From: Brachionus plicatilis
Lineage: Eukaryota; Rotifera; Eurotatoria; Ploima; Brachionidae
Direction of reading: 5' to 3'
Assembly (NCBI GenBank): GCA_010279815.1
Contig: QEOQ01000303.1
Location: 2,329,467 to 2,382,395 of the forward strand
Length of the DNA stretch: 52,929 nucleotides
Of this stretch, positions 42,798-52,916 are shown piece by piece (position 1 is the stretch's first letter; each line of letters starts with the position of its first letter). The notes under the pieces are model-generated. The model had not been told where the DNA came from, searched no databases, and saw only the letters and a list, made by a program, of their open reading frames with translations. Made by a program: the position numbers and the translations under genes.

Positions 42798-42799
42798 TA

Positions 42800-44140
42800 C
42801 AGTACCGATTTGACAAGTGGATTTCTGGTAATTTTACGTAAATTTACGTAAATTTACGTAAAATTACGTAAATTTACGTAAAATTACGTAAATTTACGTA
42901 AAAATTGGTAAAAATGAAAATGCCAAAAAAAAAACCGATTTTTTGAATTTTTTATTATTTTCTAATAAATTTTGAAAAAATTAGTTTCTATTTATTAAAT
43001 CAAATTTTACCAAAAGTTACTTTTTTTTACTTTTTTTTACTAATTTTTACGTAAATTTTTGTAAAAAAAGGTAAAATAAAGTAAAAAAAAAGTAACTTTT
43101 GAAAAAAAATATCGAGACAAAAAGAATATTATAAATTAATAGCTTATTTTAATCATTTGATTTATTTGGCTCGTAAAGGAATTACAGAATTCGCAGTATA
43201 TTTTATTACTTAAAATAATTTTTTTGATATCATTTCTAAATTAAAAAGGTATTTAAAGAAAATATGGATCAATTTTTGTATAGAGATATTTTGGCAGAAT
43301 ATTTATTTCTGTATGTTGCTTCTAATTTAAATGATAATTTCAAACTTCATCAAGACAATGATCCTAAACACAAGTCATACATATGTACAACCTTTTTAGA
43401 AACAAATAGAATTAACTGGGTAAAATAAAGTTTAATAAATAATAAGATATAATTGCAAAATTTTTACTTAATATTAAGGTAAAAGCACCAGCTTACTCAC
43501 CAGATCTAAACCCGATAGAAATGGTTTGGAATGAATTAAAAAGATTCATTAGAGCAAATGATCCTCAAAATGATGAAGAATTAGCAAGTTTAATTTTCGA
43601 ATTTCAAAGAAATTTTACAATTACTAAATGTAATAATTACATAAGTCAATTAAAAAAAGTAAATAATTCTTAAAATTTTAAAAGATTATATATATGTTTT
43701 TTTTTTGTTTTATAGGTAGTTGATATAGTGATAGACAAAAATGGCAGATGGTCGGACTGCTAGTTTATTAGAAAAATTAAAATTTATTAATTTTCTTTCA
43801 AAAGTTACTTTTTTTTACCATATTTTACCATTTTTTACAAAAATTTACGTAAAAATTAGTAAAAAAAAGTAAAAAAAAGTAACTTTTGGTAAAATTTGAT
43901 TTAATAAATAGAAACTAATTTTTTCAAAATTTATTAGAAAATAATAAAAAATTCAAAAAATCGGGCTTTTTTTGGCATTTTCATTTTTACCAATTTTTAC
44001 GTAAATATACGTAAAATTACGTAAAAATACGTAAATTTACTTTTTGTTACAAAGTAATTTTACGTAATATTACGTAAATTACGTAAATTTACGTAAATTT
44101 ACGTAAAATTACCAGAAATCCACTTGTCAAATCGGTACTG
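42800..44140 (+). mobile_element. Tc1/mariner element B with ~300-bp terminal inverted repeats
   Basis: The ends are CAGTACCGATTTGACAAG and its exact complement, flanked by TA (42798-42799 and 44141-44142). The inverted repeats extend about 300 bp (42800-43110 and 43800-44140). They contain arrays of ACGTAAATTT, whose core TTTACGTAAA is itself palindromic, plus an inner AAAAGTTACTTTTTTT...AAAGTAACTTTTG palindrome. The tips resemble element A (CAGTAC, GA, AAGTGGA). Confidence 0.85.
43264..43674 (+). pseudogene. Tc1/mariner transposase C-terminal half with intron
   Basis: The frame MDQFLYRDILAEYLFLYVAS leads to KLHQDNDPKHKS (second catalytic Asp) and NRINW. A probable intron follows (GTAAAATAAAG donor at about 43420, ending ATTAAG at about 43481). 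The frame then resumes VKAPAYSPDLNPIEMVWNELK (third acidic residue, Glu) and ends KKVNNS at about 43672. The N-terminal HTH domains and first Asp are missing between the left inverted repeat and 43264, so the element cannot mobilise itself. Confidence 0.7.
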
Positions 44141-44142
44141 TA

Positions 44143-44589
44143 GATAGGAAGACGTCTTGATAATTTATCTTGGAATTTCTTGTCTAAAAATGAACTTCTT
44201 AGTGTATCTACAGACACAAATGAAGAAAAAATTTTAATTTATATATGAAATGCGAATACACATCCATTATTGATCATTTTTTCATGAAAGAGTCATTTTA
44301 TAAAGATGTCAGAAAATTTTAGCATCTGAATTATATAGAAAATTTCAGTGATCCAAGTGCCAATAATGTGAGATTAATGACTTAGGGTATTCGTCGATTG
44401 ATAATAAATGTAACAGAAAAAACAATTCAATTTTTTTGATTGGAAATATAAAAATAAAAATAATAATATAGAAATATAAAAATTTACTCTCAAATAATGT
44501 AAAGATTTATTTAATGAAATATCTATTATTGATACAACAAATATAAATTTGATTATTCAAATGTTAGATAAGATTCACTAAGAAATTAC
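44143..44589. other. AT-rich interval, possible LINE relic
   Basis: No clean frame. Broken words such as SVSTDTNEEKI may be LINE-derived, but alignment by eye is not convincing. Confidence 0.3.
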
Positions 44590-45065
44590 GAAAATTCTTC
44601 TTAAAACTACAAGGACTGTATTAAGTAGAAAGCAACACTGATGTACTGAAGTCAATGTTTGGAGATGTGTGAATCTGACAGGAAAAGCCTTAACGCCTTC
44701 CACACTGGAAGCCTGCGGAGAATTCTCGGGATACACTGGCCTGAGACATTGTCGAATGCTGACCTGTTCAGAAGAACAAATTCAGAGCCATTAAGACATT
44801 AAGAATAAAAGACTGCGATGGCTAGGGCATGTACTTAAAATGAAAGAAACACGGATACCAAAAAGAGCTCTTCAATCAAGGGCGACGTAGAAAGGACAAC
44901 CATCAGTAACATACGGACAACAATCACGAAAGAACTAATCGAAATGGGAATGACATGGGGAGAAGCAAGATTAAAGGCAAAAGATCGACTTGAGTGGAAA
45001 TCAAAAATAATGACCCTATGCTCCACAAGAAGTGAATATGGAAAAACAATACAAGTTTTTGGAAT
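44590..45065 (+). pseudogene. LINE C-terminal fragment of a second family
   Basis: Higher-GC sequence with shifted frames reads HTGSLRRILGIHWPET, SNADLFRRTNSEP, RLRWLGHVLKM-type words, RTTITKELIEMGMTWGEA and RLEWKSKIMTLCSTRSE. This is the well-known C-terminal pattern of a widespread animal LINE RT (LRWLGHVLRM...KELxEMGMTWGEAxxxAxDRxxW...LCSTRSE). Its composition and sequence differ from the Jockey-like family elsewhere in the window. Several frameshifts make it inactive. Confidence 0.7.
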
Positions 45066-45201
45066 AATTTGTTGAACTATTCGTTTTCATGAAAAAGAAG
45101 AGCTTTACTTTTGTCCCCAGGATCGAAACGAAAAAACGAAGATAGACGTAACACAAGTCATGTGATGCAAACATATTTTAAGAAAGTTATTTTCAATCTT
45201 A

Positions 45202-45424
45202 TGTTGTAGTTCTCTCAATAACTACAACACCGATTCTATTCAACTTAAATATCTATAGTTTCACAGTGCAATACTATGATCTCATGCGCTTAGCAAGTTG
45301 ATAGTATTTAACACTGTGTAAAATACTAGACATGTGCGATTAGAAGAAAAACTTAGAAATTATTATTTTTTTCTTTTCTTTTCTCCATATTTTCTTTATT
45401 ATCAGTTCAGGCTAAAAGTGGCCA
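45202..45424 (+). repeat. Isolated LTR related to the one at 27531
   Basis: 223 bp starting TGTTGTAGTTCTCTC and ending GGCTAAAAGTGGCCA. The ends match the 27531 LTR closely while the middle has diverged. No polypurine tract or clear 5-bp duplication is seen, so it is a solo or fragmentary LTR. Confidence 0.55.
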
Positions 45425-45443
45425 TTTATTAATGAAGTTATTA

Positions 45444-46205
45444 CCGTAATGCCTTGCCCCCTAATGCGGCATTTATTTTCAGGATTCTGGATTTTAATGC
45501 ATGCATTTAACACACTTTTTTTTCCAGATACGCTGCGACTAAAAATGCTGCAGTTAATGTCAAAATTTTGGTAAAAATGCCGCATTAAATATGTAAAAAA
45601 TAATAAAAATATATTTTTCTATTTTTTCTAAATTTGAAACACAAAAAATGTTCTTCGGACATAATGCATGCATTTGAAGTTAAAATTTTGAGTTTTAATG
45701 CTAATTTATTAAATTCATTTTTAACGCTTTTAAGTGTCCAATTTTTTTTTATAATTTTTATAACTAATATCATAATTCTTACAATTATATTAATAACTGC
45801 AGCATTCAAAATAAAAAAAAAGATCATGCTAAAAATATAATTCATATAATTTTTTTTAAAAACAAATAATTTTTATACGGAAAATTTTATGCCATTTTTA
45901 TATTAAAATACCGTTTTTTTTATCAATTTAAATAAAATTTCGTGACGCATTAAAACTCAAAATTTTAACTTTACATGCATGCATTATGTCCGAAGAACAT
46001 TTTTTGTGTTTCAAATTTAGAAAAAATAGAAAAATATATTTTTATTATTTTTTACATATTTAATGCGGCATTTATACCAAAATTTTGACATTATCTGAAG
46101 CATTTTTAGTCGCAGCGTATCTGGAAAAAAAAGTGGGTTAAATGCAGCATTATAATTCAGGATTCTGGTTTAAAGTGCAATGCATTAGGGGGCAAGGCAT
46201 TACGG
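45444..46205. mobile_element. Foldback-type element with ~260-bp inverted repeats
   Basis: The left end CCGTAATGCCTTGCCCCC and the right end GGGGGCAAGGCATTACGG are mirror images. The inverted repeats continue for about 260 bp through TCAGGATTCTGG, GCTGCGACTAAAAATGC and GTTCTTCGGACATAATGC. TA or TTAT flanks both sides. The short middle has no transposase. The superfamily is undetermined, and a Tc1/mariner-like TA target is possible. Confidence 0.8.
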
Positions 46206-46574
46206 TATTATTATTTTATTTTATTTTATTATTTGTGTTATAACCGCGAACCACCAGATCCTAACAGATCCGGAAAGAATTATTTCTTCATTTAAGGTTT
46301 ATAACACTTATCTTTATTTAAAGAGTTTAATACAATAAAAACAAAATATTCTTTGTTTGAAGTAATCTTTTTAATTTCAATGTAATAAGATTGCAAAAAT
46401 ATAACTCCCAATTATTAAAAAAAAAACAAAATTTGAAAAATCGCTTTATTTTCCATACTTAATCAAAATTGTATGAAAATTTTAATTTAAAGAGCAAAAA
46501 AATCATTATTTATTTTATTGTAAAGAAATAATTAAATTTTTTAAATTTAGGATTGAACAAGAATAAAATATTAG

Positions 46575-48938
46575 TTATCCAGTTGCAGTTGGTCGACTTT
46601 TAAATATTTTAAGCGAATTGAAAAACATGGTCTTAAAGTTTTTGTTTAAATTTACAAAAAGATAAAGAGTGTACATGTTCGAAAAGTTGTAAATCATTTC
46701 ACCAAAATCCTGAAAGTTGGAGCAAATGCGACTATTTGATGCACAAATGTTTACTTCTTTTTTCCAATGGAATTTTTTAATCAAGTAAAAAACTGAAACG
46801 CCCAAGTGAAATAATTTAGCCAAAATTAAAATAAAAATATTTTTAATTATTAAAGTTGTTATTTTTGTCTCTCGCTTTTCCGTAGAATATTTGCTCTGAA
46901 TTTTTCTGTCGCCCATTTTGTTCGAAATTGTTGATTTTTGTTTTATATTTTTTCTCAAAACATTCAAAAGGACTAAGTCAATAGCAATTGTAATAAGCAG
47001 CAATAGAAAATCATTAATTATAAAATTTGTCATGAAAAAAATGTAGAAAATAAGGGTTATGGATCCATTATATTTAAATCTGAAATCAAAGTAGTCCACT
47101 CTTTGAAATGAAAGTTGAAATGTATTCGTATTGGGAAATTCCTGGTAGTATTTTTCGCTTTGCATAAAATAGTCTTCATTTATTCGGACTGATACAAGTT
47201 TATCTATTGAGAGAAAAATGCCACCAAATACCAAAATAAATACAAACTTTTTAATTTCTATTTTATCAATTCTTTTACTTCTGTTCATCAAACGCTCTAG
47301 CCTAATCAGCGAAATTACAATGAGAGAAATGTTGGATATAAATTTAAGGATGTTGGTAGAAAAATCTCCAAAGATGATCGCAAACAATTGAGTGTAATAG
47401 TCTCGAACTATTTTGGAGCAAAATATGCCAGCATAAAAGACACATTTGTTCATTATTTGAAGAATGTTCAGTAGGAAAAGCAAAAAATTGGCTGTCGAAT
47501 TTAATAAAATTAATTGATTGACAAATAAAGATTTTTTGAAAATATTCGACTTTAATAAACAAATAGACACCACAATGCTGACTGAATTAGTCACTATGCC
47601 TAAAAACGAAAATATTGAGTTAAATAAAATATTGAAAAAATTAAAATATTCTGACAAATAGATCAAGTCATCAATTTTTACAATTCTTTTAGTGTTAATC
47701 TTGCATCGATCAAATTTCGATTCAAAGTCACATTTTTTAAATGAATCATGACCCACCACTGCACATACTTTCAAATAGTTGTAGATGTTTTTATATAAAA
47801 TTGCTTCACTTTTGTATTTTGTATCAAGATATGTCATATTTTCTAAAAAGTTTTGATAGATCCATATGAGAGTGCAAGAGCACTCGCTGGCCATGTCTGT
47901 AATGTACACTAAATTGTGGTCTTTGACCAGAAAATTTTTGAACAAACATATGTCAGTGTCTGCAAAGACAAAATGCTCGTCGTTGTCAACATTCAAGTAG
48001 AGATGAACATTGACTTTGACATTTGACAGCCAGCCAAAGCCTTTGGTACAAAAATACCTGAAATTGTCTACTTTAAGAGAAATGAAACTCAGACTGGTCA
48101 AATGCTTGAACGCGTCATCACCAATAAAATCAACAGAGCCAAATATCTCAACAATTTTCAGACTCTGCAGCATTTGGGGCATTAAAAGTGTTTTTTGAAT
48201 GCCTGCTCTGTAACAACCTATATTTATGGAATCTATCTCATTTGGTATTGTCCTATTGACTTGGGAAAATCCAAGCATGTTTCTTTTTAGGAAAGAATCA
48301 CTAATTCCGTGAAACGTCAATTGTTTCATATTCACAAATTTGAATACTTGAGGACAAGTGTTTGGATGGTATTTGTTGGAAAAAGTAAACAAAAGTTCGG
48401 TAACATTTGGAAAGTAGATGAAATTTGAGTGATCAACTTTGGAGCAATCCTTTGCCATAGAACCATGAGTGTATATCTTAAAATTGGAGTAGAACAATGA
48501 AATTGTAATTTCATCGTAAAAGTTCAAAAGTTTGCCAAAAGTGTCCCCGGTGTGATCGAACCCTTTCAAATTGTAGAAGCTAATTTTGATTTCGTCCGGC
48601 AAAAAATTATACTTTGGTTTAAATGGCTCATTCAAATTGAATTTTAGGGAGGAATCTAAAATTAGCGATCTTTTGGGAACAAAAAAAATGTTGTAGGTAA
48701 AATTTGAACTGTCAAAGCATCCGAATTTTATTTGGTCAAAAGAGTGAAAATTTTCAATTCTCATCTTTAGTCCAAATGATCTGTGCTCTGAAAGGGAAAT
48801 TACCGGGGAAATTTGTGTAAAAAAATGATTGACGATAAAAGAGCAATTTTCTCTATGGTTGATATTTACCAGCTGACAGTTGTGTTGTGCTGCCAAATTT
48901 GCGATCAGAATAAAAATTGTTTTAATAAAAAAATTCAT
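46575..48938 (-). CDS. Orphan 7-transmembrane receptor with large LRR-like ectodomain, copy 2
   Basis: 787 residues, with the start taken at MNFFIKTIFILIAN (48938) because it aligns with the receptor 1 start. A frame extension of 22 codons upstream is probably untranslated. It is nearly identical to receptor 1 along its length, with the same signal peptide, ectodomain repeats, ECSCTLIWIYQNF Cys block and seven helices (TM1 FNILFNSIFSFLGIVTNSVS to TM7 NMYTLYLFVNLNKNF). Most differences are single substitutions plus a small deletion near the N-terminus (LVNINHRENCSF in place of LVKNINQREIVLVSNCS). No stops or shifts are present, so both copies look functional. The DRY position reads ISLIRLERL here. 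The ligand is unknown. Confidence 0.8.
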   Translation of the reverse strand: MNFFIKTIFILIANLAAQHNCQLVNINHRENCSFIVNHFFTQISPVISLSEHRSFGLKMRIENFHSFDQIKFGCFDSSNFTYNIFFVPKRSLILDSSLKFNLNEPFKPKYNFLPDEIKISFYNLKGFDHTGDTFGKLLNFYDEITISLFYSNFKIYTHGSMAKDCSKVDHSNFIYFPNVTELLFTFSNKYHPNTCPQVFKFVNMKQLTFHGISDSFLKRNMLGFSQVNRTIPNEIDSINIGCYRAGIQKTLLMPQMLQSLKIVEIFGSVDFIGDDAFKHLTSLSFISLKVDNFRYFCTKGFGWLSNVKVNVHLYLNVDNDEHFVFADTDICLFKNFLVKDHNLVYITDMASECSCTLIWIYQNFLENMTYLDTKYKSEAILYKNIYNYLKVCAVVGHDSFKKCDFESKFDRCKINTKRIVKIDDLIYLSEYFNFFNILFNSIFSFLGIVTNSVSIVVSICLLKSNIFKKSLFVNQLILLNSTANFLLFLLNILQIMNKCVFYAGIFCSKIVRDYYTQLFAIIFGDFSTNILKFISNISLIVISLIRLERLMNRSKRIDKIEIKKFVFILVFGGIFLSIDKLVSVRINEDYFMQSEKYYQEFPNTNTFQLSFQRVDYFDFRFKYNGSITLIFYIFFMTNFIINDFLLLLITIAIDLVLLNVLRKNIKQKSTISNKMGDRKIQSKYSTEKRETKITTLIIKNIFILILAKLFHLGVSVFYLIKKFHWKKEVNICASNSRICSNFQDFGEMIYNFSNMYTLYLFVNLNKNFKTMFFNSLKIFKSRPTATG

Positions 48939-49004
48939 GGTGAACAGATAATTTTTTTTTGAGATAAAATTTTTGAAAAATTGATTTAAAATAAAATAAA
49001 ACAT

Positions 49005-49139
49005 TGCTTTTTAAATTTAATTTCTCCTATTTAATTATTTTATTGCATAAGCTTTTTAAGCATTTTAAGTCAAGATTTTAATATTCAATAGAGAATAAAT
49101 GTATTAAATTGATTTTGACATTTTTCCGATTTTGATTAT
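49005..49139. repeat. Shared upstream region of the receptor duplication
   Basis: Matches 36309-36510 closely, including TTTTTGAAAAATTGATTT and TTGACATTTTTCCGATTT. The identity stops near 49139. About 95 bp of unrelated sequence then precedes 49233. Confidence 0.7.
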
Positions 49140-49232
49140 TTTAAACAGCTAATGATGATGCGTTAACTTCTCTTTGGCTGTTTTTTTAAATGTTAATGAC
49201 AGAACATATCTAAATGTACTAATTTATTAGGC

Positions 49233-49565
49233 TTTGTCTAATTTATTTTTTTAATGGCGATTTTAAATTATTTATTTTTAATTTAAAATGGAATTTTCAA
49301 AGGATAAATTTAATCAAATCGATCCTGTCTTTTCTAGTCGCTAAATTAGCCAATCTGTTTGAGTATCTCCTCGCAGGGTTATTATAATTCTATTCTATTT
49401 TTCTCAATTGATTGATATTAAAAATGAAATTTTATAAATATCAAAATTTGATTTAAATAATTAAAGCTATAGATTGAAGATTTAAATCAAATATTAAAAA
49501 TGTATTATTTTCTGTTCTGATAAGGCGTGTATTATTCTTCTGACAAAAATGAATTACTTGCTAGA
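49233..49565. repeat. Duplicated segment tail (matches 39365-39690)
   Basis: Collinear with 39365-39690 with small indels. It ends where the Tc1/mariner element A-type copy begins. Confidence 0.75.
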
Positions 49566-49583
49566 AATTAAAATACCATTATA

Positions 49584-50325
49584 CAGTACTGACACGATAA
49601 GTGGAATTTTCGTAAAATAAGGTAAATTTACGAAATTTTTCGATATTTTACGTAATTTTCGTAAATTTACCTTATTTTACTTTGGCCAAAAAATGGCCAA
49701 ATTTTTGTAAATTTTGGTAAATTTTCGTAGTTGAAGTTTATGATCAAATGATCAAATGCTCTATTAAAAAGTAGGCACAATAATTTCTTAAATTAACGAA
49801 ATGATTTTTTTTTTATTGGTAATGATTAAACATATTTTGCTACAGTCTCAAAAAATTATTTTAAGTTGATCATAAAATAAATGGATAAATAATCGATTTT
49901 TAGAATTAAAAAGAGTACAAAATCCGAAAGACAAAAAACTTAACTTCGCAAAGATAATAAATTAAAAAATCAAATAATATTTTATGTTGAAGAAAAAAAT
50001 TTAATTAATTGCATTATTAACTTTATTAAAAAATTAAAAATAGATAATCGATCATTTTAGTTAATTTTGAACATACTAATAATTAAAAAAAATTTATTTT
50101 TAATTCAATTTAACAAACTATGTTAATCAATGTTACATCAAGAATTTTATAAAATTCCACCTAAATCTTCAGAAAATTTATTTTTAAATATAAAATGGGC
50201 AATTTAATATAAAGTTATGATAATAAACTTCAACATGCAAAATTTTCACTCAAAAAAAAATTCAAGTGATTCTATTGCTTTTTTTGACAAAAAGAAAAAT
50301 AGCAAAAATTTAAGTAAATTTACGT
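49584..50325. mobile_element. Tc1/mariner A-type element, right end lost
   Basis: The left end CAGTACTGACACGATAAGTGG follows TA (49582-49583) and is the mirror of the end at 42132. Shared inner words are GGTAAATTTACG, TTTGGCCAAAAAATGGCC and AGCAATAGAATCACT. The right end fades into the kinase pseudogene without a terminal repeat. No transposase frame remains. Confidence 0.65.
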
Positions 50326-51429
50326 TCTTCTATTTACGCATTTTTTAATTGAATCTTCAAAATATTTTGATTCTATTTTGATAATTATCGGATTTCTGAT
50401 AGAATATTCCTCCTTTTCATTCTCTTTACCATGTTTCCCATAAAAAATTTCAAGAAGAGTTAATCCATATGTAAAAATGTCAATTTTTTGAAGATCAAAT
50501 ATGTTTGGCATAATTAATGCCGCTTGATATTGGTAAAATTCTGGTGGCATATATGCTCTACAACCAACATCAGTAAAATTTTGATGTTGATTTGCAATTT
50601 TTGATATTCCAAAGTCACCTATTTTTGCAGTAAAATCACGACTAATTAAGACATTGTCTGGTCGAATATCTCTGTGAATCAAGCCTTTTTCATGAATTCG
50701 AATAATTCCAGATATTATTCCTAAAGATACTTTAAATCTTTCAATCAAGCCAAAGCCATTACCAGTTTTTATAACATCTTTTAAGGACCCCTTTTCCATG
50801 TATTCAGTTGCGATGTAGAACTTTTCCCCCGTAATGGTATTTCCAATCATTTTGAGAATGTTAGCACCATTAATCTCTTTGTATGCATCCAATTCTCTTA
50901 GATAAGATTTATAAAAATGAATATGGCTGACTGAATTAATTTTGTTATAAAGAATTTTCAGAGCTAAAATTTTGTTCAAGCCATTTTGATGTGTATATTT
51001 AGCTAAATAAACAACTCCAAAAAATCCAGAGCCAATTTCTTTCAATATTTCTAATTTACTTATATCTAAATCATGTGCAGTTTTGGTCGAAATAATCATT
51101 GGATGACTTTCATAAACGTGTTCTTTGCTTATTTTTTTCATTTCAAAACAAGTCAAACATTGAAAATATCTATAGCAAAAATCACACTTTAATTTTACAC
51201 CAATAATAGACTCGCCACAAGTTTCGCAATTTTCTAAATGTTTTTTATTTTGAAATTTTATTTTAAAAAAATCAATATCCAGCTTTGTATTATCATCAAT
51301 AGAAGGTCCACAAAAGTTATCGGGAGAATCAAACATGATCATCAGATGAGATAGCTTGTGATTTTTAGATTCCAAACGTCTCTCGAAACAAAAACTACAA
51401 AGGTGAAAATCTGAACAATTTAAGCATTT
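50320..51429 (-). pseudogene. ZZ-type zinc-finger protein kinase, truncated paralogue
   Basis: Collinear with the kinase at 20589 from KCLNCSDFHLCSFCFER (residue ~24 of the paralogue) to SIKKCVNRRT. It keeps most of the first ZZ finger, the whole second one (CETCGESIIGVKLKCDFC), Gly loop IGSGFFGVV, HRDIRPDN, IGDFGISK and MPPEF. The N-terminal ~24 residues are lost: a stop at 51430-51432 and then gypsy LTR sequence replace them. The last ~60 residues are lost to the transposon ending near 50325. The remaining frame is open, so loss is recent or part is still constrained. Arg in HRDIR is shared with the intact gene. Confidence 0.8.
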
Positions 51430-51432
51430 TTA

Positions 51433-51618
51433 TTTAAATAGCGTGCGCTTTTAAATAACTAAAATGAGAGAAGGAAGGAGAGGGAGAGAGAAAACAAAAG
51501 CTTAAGTCTTCTCTACTTCTTTATTATCTTATTCAAACTAATCAAAAAAAAACAAAATATATATATGGAGATCCAGCAAGGCCCCAGAAGACCGGGGTCT
51601 GCTGGATTGGTTGTTACA
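51433..51618 (-). repeat. LTR of a gypsy-type element, minus strand
   Basis: On the minus strand it begins TGTAACAACCAATCCAGC after a purine-rich GGCAAGGGAGAAA, the usual polypurine tract plus LTR start of Ty3/gypsy elements. It runs about 180 bp to near GCGCACGC, where kinase sequence begins. It contains a CCAGCAGACCCCGG/CCGGGG-type hairpin. The exact 3' end is uncertain. Confidence 0.6.
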
Positions 51619-51659
51619 TTTCTCCCTTGCCGTGGGAGAACGGCTCCCGACGTTCGGGG

Positions 51660-51830
51660 AAAATTAAAATAAAATAAAAATACAAATAAAAACAAAAAAA
51701 AACAAAAAATAACAAAAATATAATAATAAAAACAAAAAAACAAAAATATAATAATAAAAACAAAAAAATAGAAATATAATAATAAAAACAAAAAAACAAA
51801 AATAAAATAAAAAAATAATAAAAAAAATCT
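51660..51830. repeat. A-rich minisatellite in the element's 3' region
   Basis: About three copies of a ~28-bp unit (AATATAATAATAAAAACAAAAAAAC type) lie between 51708 and 51810, in a wider A/C-only tract. It lies between the RT remnant and the LTR of the minus-strand gypsy element. Confidence 0.6.
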
Positions 51831-52916
51831 AATTGTGAGGTTTCTACGTGATTTGGTTCGTCGGTACCCTTTATCCCCGAACTCTTGCCATCGTCCCAAA
51901 AAACTCTGCGATTGTTTGATTGTTTTTGGTCCTTCGTATTTTTGACAAAACTTCTAATTTACTGGCTGAGGGCTTTACAGTGCCATTACAGATGACATGG
52001 CAGAGATATTCAATGGCTGAGGCGAACCACTTGCACTTCTCCCAATTAATTTTTAAATAGGCAGCGTACGGATCCGCTCAGGCACTGTCCGTACGTGAAT
52101 GTAATGCTCCTCCAACGTCCTCGAGAAAATAATAATGTCGTACAAAAAGGTTGCAACACAATTCCGCAGATCAGCTTCGATAAACATGTTGTTTTCAACA
52201 AATAATTTGAGTCGATTCCACCACGTGCGAATATCTTGCTTCAGTGTGAAAATTGTTGGCTTAAACGACCATTCTCTAGATGGCGCAGACTCCTTTGTTG
52301 TTTGGACTGCAATTGTTTTTTGTTCTCCTCCTTTTTGTGTGTATTCGTTAACACCTTCTTTTGACCCCTTGTATATGTCGAACAGTTCGGAGTTTTTAAA
52401 TGGGTTAATTGGCTTGTCCAAATTGGCATCTCGCTATCTATAACTAGGGAAAAGCTTAGGCTCATGCCACGACTCCCTGAAAGGATTTGTTTGGTGCCAT
52501 TTGTACACAACTGCATCATCGTCAAAAGAACTCTTTTGTGTTTTGATCGGCTCTAACAAAGATTTTCCCCCGTGCTGTTCCGGCTCAGAACTGCTGTACA
52601 AATTTTGAACTGTGTTAGGAAAAGAACGTCCCCGACTATTTCCACTGAATCCTATTTGATCATCATTTCGCCGTTTGTTTCTCGGTTCGGTTTTGATCGC
52701 TGACTTTTCTAAATAATCTTGGCGAACTTTTTCCGGAGTCCCGTTTAACAACTCATTTGTGTTGGCGAATTGAAGACCAGCATTTGATTTTTTAATCTGA
52801 CCAGTCCAGAGGTTCATAATGACTTTAAAAGCACTAGCTACAACAATCATTGTTAAAGACAGCACAGCTATGCTTAAACACAACTGTACCAACAAAAACA
52901 CGAGTTCATCCAACAT
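51831..52916 (-). pseudogene. Gypsy-type gag fused to RT remnant by internal deletion, minus strand
   Basis: The minus-strand frames begin MLDELVFLLVQLCLSIAVLS (52916; a hydrophobic segment, unusual for gag), then a polar region with RQDYLEKSAIKTEPRNKRRN. After a shift near 52440 comes TWWNRLKLFVENN and DLRNCVATFL, gag-like. The line then jumps straight to YDIIIFSRTLEEHYIHV, the RT YxDD-type motif and its following helix, and INWEKCKW-type words near 52010-52060. Protease and the first half of RT are missing at that join (about 52130). Frameshifts follow. The element extends past the window edge. Confidence 0.6.

Noticed and set aside
48939..49004. Extended N-terminus of receptor 2 (22 extra codons)
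   Set aside because: Receptor 1 lacks it, and the signal peptide starts at the internal Met, so the downstream start was chosen.
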